Below are positions 58,699 to 64,000 of a DNA stretch of 64,000 nt, in pieces. The stretch's first letter is position 1. Every line of letters begins with the position of its first letter. Below the pieces are notes generated by a model. That model made no database searches. It was given only the letters and a program-made list of their open reading frames with translations, and was not told the origin of the DNA. Made by a program: the position numbers and the translations under genes. The DNA is from Ruminiclostridium hungatei (GTDB lineage: Bacteria > Bacillota > Clostridia > Acetivibrionales > DSM-1351). The stretch lies in the NCBI RefSeq assembly GCF_002051585.1, contig NZ_MZGX01000008.1, positions 62,001 through 126,000 of the forward strand, written 5' to 3'.

Positions 58699-60090
58699 TT
58701 ACCTGTCCACTGCTCCCACACGTATGTCCGCGCCGTCTCTGTACAGAGTGCAATACTGCAGGGACTCCTTGACATACATCATGCATGTGCCGATGGTAAC
58801 CTTTACGCCGGGATAGATGGTGTTTAAACAGCGCACCTTGCCGCTGACCTCCATTTGGAGCTTTTCATCCAGCACCAGCATTTCCCTCTTCAGTTCTTCA
58901 AGCCTGGAGGACAGGTAAATCTTTGTTCTCACGCTTTTTGTAAGAATCTCCTGCTTATCCGGCGTCAACGCTCCCATCCCCTCAAGCTTCTTCAGTATTG
59001 TTATGGCCTGATCGGCTTTTTTTACATCAGACTCGCCGGACGTCAGCTCTTCCTTGACCTGCTTGTATCTTTCCCTGACAGTGGGATCAGTTCCAACCTC
59101 CAGGTCGGTTACTGTGGCCATATGAGAACCGATTACCTTTGCGACTATTATTTTCCCCACTTTGCAGGTGCCTCCTACAAGCAGTCCCTTCCTCCCGGTC
59201 AGCTCAAGCTTGTTTCCGCACTTTACATTGCTGTGCATCACAGCTTCCGACTGGATATTATTCTGAGCCTCCACGTTGCTGTACTCAATGTACCTGGCAA
59301 CAATATCCCCTCCAGCAATAAGGGTCCCCTTGCCCATACCCTGCATACCCCTTCTGAGGATGATATTGCCTCCGGCTCTTATGGTAGCGCCTTCAACTAC
59401 CCCATAAATCTCAACATTCCCTCCGGCTTCAACACTAAAACCGGACAAGACATTTCCTTTTATGATAACACTTCCTACAAAATTAATATTTCCGGTGGAA
59501 TTGTCCACATCGGCAGGAATCTCATGATTGGTATAAACACTTACCTTTGTCGTATCAAGGTATTCAACTTCTCCATCTGTTGAAGCATACAGGCTTTGTC
59601 CATCCTCAGAAGAATGGACATTCTTTCCTCTGGGCAAAACAGCAGGCTTGCCGTTTACTGCAGGTATTGGCTTGCCTTTGACCGTCATTCCCTGAATGCC
59701 CATGACAGGCGGAACAACAGTACACAGCAACTGGCCCTGCTTAACGGACTGAATAAGGTTCAATTCCCTGTAATTTATCCTTCCGTCCTCCAATACTGTT
59801 GGAGTCTTGTCAACCGTAGTGTCAAAATGATAATTTACAGACCCATTCCTGCCGTTTTGTGCGGGCAAACCTTCCGCTACACAAATAGATTCATTATATA
59901 TAGGATTACTGCAGCAGGCATCGATTACATCCTCCCTGATCCCATACACAATCCTCTGGCCCTGCAGAGCTGAAACAATGTCCGCTCTGCTCACCCCTGA
60001 ATTTTCTTCACCCGGAAACAGTGTTATAAAAGCTTTAAGTTCGTCCGGGGAAACTGTAACTGAAATTTTAACATCGCTTTGACTTGCCAT
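58699..60090 (-). CDS. FapA family protein (DUF342)
   Basis: About 463 residues from ATG 60090, where AAAGGAG stands six bases upstream; this start removes the overlap with sigD seen in the longer frame. An N-terminal alpha/beta region is followed by a right-handed beta-helix of repeated Val/Ile-Gly strands (VDNSTGNINFVGSVIIKGNVLSGFSVEAGGNVEIYGVVEGATI, in part GSVIIKGNVLSGFSVEAGG) and a C-terminal coiled coil. DUF342/FapA proteins are cytosolic and often encoded with flagellar genes; the Vibrio homologue links to flagellar number and signalling. The molecular role is not settled. Confidence 0.88.
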   Translation of the reverse strand: MASQSDVKISVTVSPDELKAFITLFPGEENSGVSRADIVSALQGQRIVYGIREDVIDACCSNPIYNESICVAEGLPAQNGRNGSVNYHFDTTVDKTPTVLEDGRINYRELNLIQSVKQGQLLCTVVPPVMGIQGMTVKGKPIPAVNGKPAVLPRGKNVHSSEDGQSLYASTDGEVEYLDTTKVSVYTNHEIPADVDNSTGNINFVGSVIIKGNVLSGFSVEAGGNVEIYGVVEGATIRAGGNIILRRGMQGMGKGTLIAGGDIVARYIEYSNVEAQNNIQSEAVMHSNVKCGNKLELTGRKGLLVGGTCKVGKIIVAKVIGSHMATVTDLEVGTDPTVRERYKQVKEELTSGESDVKKADQAITILKKLEGMGALTPDKQEILTKSVRTKIYLSSRLEELKREMLVLDEKLQMEVSGKVRCLNTIYPGVKVTIGTCMMYVKESLQYCTLYRDGADIRVGAVDR

Positions 60091-60100
60091 AAATTCTCCT

Positions 60101-60868
60101 TTAAGATTCAAGCATTATTTTGTGTCTGAACAATTTGCCTCTCATCCTTAAAAGTGCTTTTGTATGCAACTGGGAAATTCTTGACTCGGTTACATTCATT
60201 ATGGCACTTATTTCTTTTAAAGTTAGCTCCTCAAAATAATAAAAAGTAATTACCGCTTTCTCTTTTTCCGGCAATTTATTTATAGAATCGGCCAAAAGCT
60301 CTTTTATCTCACTTAGTTCCAGAGATGCCTCAGGCTTATCCTCGGTATTTTCACTGACTATTTCCAGACCTCTTTCATAATTTTGTTCCATGAATTCTTC
60401 AAGCGACATCATTGACGATACATTTACATCATTGAGCAGCCTGTAAAATTCATCCATGCTTATTCCAAGCTTCTCGGCAACCTGCTTGTCGGTGGCTGAA
60501 TGGCCTGCTTCATTCTCAATCTCCGCATATACCCTTTCCAGTTCCTTGTTCTTTTGCCTCAGAGACCTTGGAACCCAATCCAGGTCTCTGATACTATCTA
60601 TAATAGAGCCTCTGATTCTCAATGAGGCATAAGTTTCAAATTTAGCACCTTTTGTTACGTCGAACTTTTCAATAGCATCTATAAGGCCAAAAGCACCATA
60701 GCCCACCAGGTCGTCAAATTCCACATTTGATCCGAAGTAGATGCTCAATCTTCCTGCCACATACTTAATCAAATAAGCATACTGAACTATTAACTTTTCT
60801 TTTGCAGCAGGGTCCTTATTTTCGGTATATTGTTTCCAAAGCTGACTAATATTGTTTACACTAAACAT
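60101..60868 (-). CDS. sigD: flagellar/motility sigma factor SigD (FliA/WhiG family)
   Basis: About 255 residues from ATG 60868 (MFSVNN), which has GGGGG six bases upstream; the frame extends to 60904. Region 2 (LVGYGAFGLIDAIEKFDVTKGAKFETYASLRIRGSIID, in part GLIDAIEKFDVTKGAKFETY), region 3 (RSLRQKNKELERVYAEIE) and region 4 (TFYYFEELTLKEISAIMNVTESRISQLHTKAL, in part LKEISAIMNVTESRISQLH) are all present. It directs transcription of late flagellar, chemotaxis and autolysin genes and is normally held by FlgM. It follows the cheA-W-C-D genes, as in Bacillus. Confidence 0.94.
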   Translation of the reverse strand: MFSVNNISQLWKQYTENKDPAAKEKLIVQYAYLIKYVAGRLSIYFGSNVEFDDLVGYGAFGLIDAIEKFDVTKGAKFETYASLRIRGSIIDSIRDLDWVPRSLRQKNKELERVYAEIENEAGHSATDKQVAEKLGISMDEFYRLLNDVNVSSMMSLEEFMEQNYERGLEIVSENTEDKPEASLELSEIKELLADSINKLPEKEKAVITFYYFEELTLKEISAIMNVTESRISQLHTKALLRMRGKLFRHKIMLES

Positions 60869-60909
60869 GTAAATCCCCCAAACCTTTACTATATATATCA
60901 CCAAAATGT

Positions 60910-61290
60910 CTATTCCTTAACTTTTGTCCTAATCGCTTGTGATAAATCTAGTGGAGAAAAACCGTCGTCCAGGCTGCTGCCCGCAACCAAATCCAGATTA
61001 GTGCCCAAATGTTCCTCCTGCTCCAGCAGCTCAGCCATTTGCTGTTCCTCAAGCTTCACCGCTGCCAGCTTCCGCTGCTTTTCCTCTTCCAGCTTTCGTC
61101 TTTGCTGTTCTTCAACAATTCCGGTCAGGGTCGAACTCACAATTGCACCTAATATATAAAATCCAATCAGTGCTATGATCATTCTGATGCAGGTCTGATT
61201 AGTACCGGCATTGTTGCTGATACTTATAATCCCGGTAACCAGAGCCGCCGTCATTGCCAAAAGAAACGGTATTTTCATAATTGTCTCCAT
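60910..61290 (-). CDS. small membrane protein between cheD and sigD
   Basis: 126 residues. Two N-terminal hydrophobic helices (IPFLLAMTAALVTGIISIS and IRMIIALIGFYILGAIVSS) are followed by a charged coiled coil (EEQQRRKLEEEKQRKLAAVK) and an acidic end with SPLDLSQAIRTKVKE. The last part resembles a short docking peptide. The family is unknown. It occupies the place between cheD and sigD that is empty in Bacillus, so a motility link is likely. GAGGTAAG precedes ATG 61290; ATG 61278 is also possible. Confidence 0.7.
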   Translation of the reverse strand: METIMKIPFLLAMTAALVTGIISISNNAGTNQTCIRMIIALIGFYILGAIVSSTLTGIVEEQQRRKLEEEKQRKLAAVKLEEQQMAELLEQEEHLGTNLDLVAGSSLDDGFSPLDLSQAIRTKVKE

Positions 61291-61419
61291 TCTTACCTCT
61301 CATGTACGCGTGATGCGAGTGAAAGCAAAGCCACCAAAATGGCTTCAAAAAGAATATCTACATTCTTTTTCTTTAGTTTATACATATATTTAATAAATTT
61401 ATCCCCGGCTTGCGTATCT

Positions 61420-61908
61420 TTATAATTGCTTCATTCCGCAGCCAATAGTCTTAACCATCAACCTGCCGTCCTCTGAATAAATCTCAATGGTTCTCCCGTA
61501 ATTGCCTCCTGTATCTTCGGACAATACGGGTATATTAAGCTCCTTGAGCTTTTCCTTTGATGCTATGACATTCCTGTATCCTATCCTCATAAGATCAGAC
61601 CCCTGGGTAAAAGCAAACATTTGGGCTCCGCCGGCCAGCTTTGCAGTTATTCTTTCCTTTCTGGCGCCTAATTTTACCATATCCTCCACCAGTTTAACTA
61701 TTGCCGTATCGGCAAACTTGGCAGTATTGCTGTTATTTTTTGCCTGTTCACTGCTTGGTAACATAACGTGCGCCAAACCTACAACTTTTGCAGCAGAATC
61801 ATATAATGCAATGCCCACACAGGAGCCTAACCCAAGTGTTGTTATCATACAAGGGTGGTGAGCCGAATTTAAATCAGCCATACCAACCTTAATAATCTCT
61901 ATATCCAT
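61420..61908 (-). CDS. cheD: chemoreceptor glutamine deamidase CheD
   Basis: 162 residues. GLGSCVGIALYD carries the catalytic Cys and GLAHVMLP the His; KLAGGAQMF supplies the third conserved patch with Thr/Gly around the active site. CheD deamidates Gln residues of methyl-accepting chemoreceptors and, bound to CheC, helps adaptation. The start shares the A of TAATG with the cheC stop, so translation is coupled. It precedes the small membrane protein and sigD genes. Confidence 0.96.
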   Translation of the reverse strand: MDIEIIKVGMADLNSAHHPCMITTLGLGSCVGIALYDSAAKVVGLAHVMLPSSEQAKNNSNTAKFADTAIVKLVEDMVKLGARKERITAKLAGGAQMFAFTQGSDLMRIGYRNVIASKEKLKELNIPVLSEDTGGNYGRTIEIYSEDGRLMVKTIGCGMKQL

Positions 61909-62525
61909 TATTCTATAACTCCCAATGCTTTTAATAATACCTCGTATGAATCAATATCAGGTATTAAAAGAAAGTCCCCCAATACTTTAGTTATGCCTTC
62001 ACTAAACTCAGTCTCGATATAAAGCACCGAGTCTCCCACTTTGCCGAATTCTATAGCAGGAACACTTAATATGGCTCCGGCCATGTCTATTGCCAGCTCC
62101 GGTATGGAAGGCAATATTCTCAGGTTGGTCAGGCCTGCAAGTGCATTCAGATATGATCCGGTCAATATATTGCCTATTTCCTTGAGCGCAGACAACTCCA
62201 TTTCATCAAAGCTAAGACTTGTGGAATCACTGCCTATGAGGATGTTTACCAGTTGTCTGGCGGCAAAGGTGTCCAGAATGAACATCATGTTTCCGGTCAG
62301 ATCTCCGGTAACACTAAGCAGTATTCCTACCACTATCATTTCCTCTCCGCCCAATATCTGGCTCACCTTGTCAAAGCCCATGATCTTTACCTTGGGCACG
62401 GCCATATCAACCTTTTTATCAATCATTTTTGCCAAAGATGTAACTGCGTTTCCGGCTCCGATATTACCTATTTCCCTTAGAACATCCATTTGGAGATTAT
62501 TTAACTCATCAAAACTAATCGTCAT
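61908..62525 (-). CDS. cheC: CheY-P phosphatase CheC
   Basis: 205 residues with two phosphatase signatures: ELNNLQMDVLREIGNIGAGNA and EMELSALKEIGNILTGSYLNAL (in part LKEIGNILTGSYLNAL), giving the paired Glu-Asn active sites. CheC dephosphorylates CheY-P and is stimulated by CheD. GAGGTAAAAGC precedes ATG 62525. It lies between cheW and cheD with tight spacing. Confidence 0.96.
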   Translation of the reverse strand: MTISFDELNNLQMDVLREIGNIGAGNAVTSLAKMIDKKVDMAVPKVKIMGFDKVSQILGGEEMIVVGILLSVTGDLTGNMMFILDTFAARQLVNILIGSDSTSLSFDEMELSALKEIGNILTGSYLNALAGLTNLRILPSIPELAIDMAGAILSVPAIEFGKVGDSVLYIETEFSEGITKVLGDFLLIPDIDSYEVLLKALGVIE

Positions 62526-62553
62526 TGCTTTTACCTCAATTTTATTTTTTTAA

Positions 62554-63000
62554 TCAAAGCTTAACTAATTTTTCAAAGTTTATCAGGGTTACTATTTCAC
62601 CGCCAACCTTGCCGATACCGAAGATATATTCAGCAGCCGCACTGTTGATAAGGCTTGTGGTGTTTTCAATATCTTCTCCGCTCAATTGTATGGTTTGCTG
62701 CACCTGGTCGACTATAACCCCTATGGATACTTCCTCCAGCTTAAGGATAATTATTCTGGTTTCCTCTGTTTCCTCAACAGCAGGCAGATTGAATCTGTCC
62801 CTTAAGTCCATGACAGGAATTATGTCACCTCTCAGATTTATAACGCCCTTAATATATGACGGCGTTTTTGGGACTCTTGTAATTGTCTTCATTCTGTCTA
62901 TTGTTGTTATCTTTAAGGAATCTATTCCAAAACGCTCATCACCAAGACTGAATACGATAAATTGTTTTGTATCAAAATCATTAACCTGTACGTCTGCCAT
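62554..63000 (-). CDS. cheW: chemotaxis coupling protein CheW
   Basis: About 148 residues from ATG 63000 (MADVQVND), five to six bases after AGGAGG; the longer frame to 63030 runs into the cheA end region. It is the SH3-like CheW fold: FVVFSLGDERFGID-type start (here FIVFSLGDERFGIDSLKI), RVPKTPSYIKGVINLRGDIIPVMDLR as core signature (in part PSYIKGVINLRGDIIPVMDL). It links chemoreceptor arrays to CheA at the membrane. It is placed directly after cheA. Confidence 0.96.
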   Translation of the reverse strand: MADVQVNDFDTKQFIVFSLGDERFGIDSLKITTIDRMKTITRVPKTPSYIKGVINLRGDIIPVMDLRDRFNLPAVEETEETRIIILKLEEVSIGVIVDQVQQTIQLSGEDIENTTSLINSAAAEYIFGIGKVGGEIVTLINFEKLVKL

Positions 63001-63045
63001 ATTGACCTCCTGTTTTCGTTTTTGGCTCAAAGCCTTCGAATATTT

Positions 63046-64000
63046 TTATGTAATAGAGTTAACATCAATAATCAATGCAACATTACCATCACCGAGAATA
63101 GTGGCACCTGCAAGATATTTTATGCCTGTCAGCAGCTTTCCAAGCGACTTGATAACTATTTCCTGCTGTCCTATTACACTGTCTACAACCAGACCTGTAA
63201 GCTTTTCACCCTTTCTTACGATAACAATCTTAAGCTTTTTCTGTGTCTTGGTATTGCTGTCAGGTACCTCAAGGGAATCAGCCAGCCTTGTTATGGGGAC
63301 AACCATATTTCTCAGCAGGATTACTTCCTGACCCTGCACCGACTTCACGTCCTCTGCCTTCCATTCATATATCTGGTAAATGGAGCCCAAAGGAATGGCA
63401 TATTTTTCACTTCCCACATTAACAAGCAGTGCCTGGTAAATTGCAAGTGTAAGAGGCAGTTTTATAAGGAACTTGCTTCCTTTTCCGCTGTAGGTTTCCA
63501 CTTCAACCGTTCCGCCAAGCTGTTCTATCTTGGTTTTTACCACATCAAGCCCCACACCCCTGCCTGAAAGGCCGGTAATTTTTTCTGCGGTGCTGAAGCT
63601 GGGCCTGAACAGCAGCTCTATTGCCTCCTGTTGAGACATGGCATTTGCGGCTTCCCTGGTCAAAATACCATTTTGTATGGCTTTTTCCTTTATTTTCTCA
63701 ATATTTATACCGGCTCCGTCATCCGATACCTCGATGATAACATTGTTGCCGGACTGATAGGCCGTAAGGTTTATCCTTCCATGCTCAGACTTGCCCAACT
63801 GCCTTCGTTTCTCAGTGGACTCCAGGCCATGGTCGCAGGAATTTCTCAACAGGTGGATAAGCGGATCACCGATTTCATCAATGACCGTTCTGTCCAGTTC
63901 AGTCTCTTCTCCCGACATGACCAGGTCAATTTCCTTGCCCAGATCCTTTGCTATATCCCTTATCATTCTGGGGAATCTGTTGAATACCGTTTCAACAGGA
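63046..64000 (-). CDS. cheA: chemotaxis histidine kinase CheA (C-terminal part)
   Basis: Partial: the frame runs through the right window edge with ...VETVFNRFPRMIRDIAKDLGKE. The part seen contains the end of P3 and the start of the P4 ATPase (N box HLLRNSCDHGLES, G1 VSDDGAGINIEKIK, G2 GLSGRGVGLDVVKTKIEQ), then the P5 CheW-like regulatory domain (LAIYQALLVNVGSEKYAIPL). CheA phosphorylates CheY and CheB from the receptor array. The phosphorylated His domain (P1) lies outside the window. cheW follows after about 45 bp. Confidence 0.96.
   Translation of the reverse strand, partial: PVETVFNRFPRMIRDIAKDLGKEIDLVMSGEETELDRTVIDEIGDPLIHLLRNSCDHGLESTEKRRQLGKSEHGRINLTAYQSGNNVIIEVSDDGAGINIEKIKEKAIQNGILTREAANAMSQQEAIELLFRPSFSTAEKITGLSGRGVGLDVVKTKIEQLGGTVEVETYSGKGSKFLIKLPLTLAIYQALLVNVGSEKYAIPLGSIYQIYEWKAEDVKSVQGQEVILLRNMVVPITRLADSLEVPDSNTKTQKKLKIVIVRKGEKLTGLVVDSVIGQQEIVIKSLGKLLTGIKYLAGATILGDGNVALIIDVNSIT

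Noticed and set aside
62525-63331. 268-residue plus-strand frame
   Set aside because: Antisense to cheW and cheA.

Overview
The window looks like chromosome of a low-to-moderate G+C, motile, Gram-positive Clostridia, probably near Ruminiclostridium/Acetivibrio. The evidence is strong AGGAGG ribosome binding sites, the sigD-type chemotaxis operon order (cheA-cheW-cheC-cheD-sigD), the Bacillus-like mltG-trmR-U32 order, an M-box Mg2+ riboswitch and a TRAP (mtrB) homologue. The species call is inference. Almost all genes are on the minus strand. By eye, the first ~20 kb is clearly more AT-rich than the housekeeping block that follows.

1-17 kb, accessory. A decayed ECF sigma gene is followed by a co-directional minus-strand block. 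In transcription order it encodes a GDP-sugar SDR, a NeuB-SAF-TIM-barrel fusion, a HddC-GmhB fusion, GmhA, HddA, a PM20D1-like M20 hydrolase, a 2037-residue fatty-acyl-AMP-ligase/NRPS, an MFS exporter and a CPBP membrane protease. The NRPS ends in an unusual ~350-residue domain resembling the BtrH-type papain-fold acyltransferases. I read this block as one candidate biosynthetic cluster for a lipo-aminoacylated or heptose/ulosonate-containing product. Divergently next to it lies an orphan LytTR response regulator whose phospho-acceptor Asp is Glu.

17-24.6 kb. An old-yellow-enzyme oxidoreductase and a nitroreductase are followed by a cas-less type I-C-like CRISPR array (five repeats, four spacers, leader on the right). 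Next come the tRNA-wobble hydroxylation/methylation pair (U32 + TrmR) and mltG. Two related palindromic MITE-like elements lie at 15.7 and 24.4 kb.

24.6-40 kb, housekeeping: typA, mutS2, an acyl-CoA synthetase with an XRE-cupin regulator, small membrane proteins, a J-domain protein with a Cys-rich tail, DUF5685, pgsA, a thioesterase, a small DUF2007-like protein, mtrB (TRAP) and dnaE.

40-56.7 kb, mixed: Cys-rich hypotheticals, a three-gene FAD/BFD glycerol-3-phosphate-dehydrogenase-like operon, a small protein built of 14-residue repeats, corA under an M-box riboswitch with readable terminator and antiterminator, an orphan FetA-like ABC ATPase, a GNAT, an S66 LD-carboxypeptidase, an alpha/beta hydrolase with a TetR regulator and operator, a terpenoid-cyclase-like fold protein, VOC and AraC proteins, two exported hypotheticals, tRNA-Leu(CAA) and a MATE pump.

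56.8-64 kb: the distal part of the flagellar/chemotaxis operon, from cheA (cut by the window end) through cheW, cheC, cheD, a small membrane protein, sigD/fliA, a FapA-like (DUF342) protein, a SwrB-like protein and a truncated MltG-like protein.
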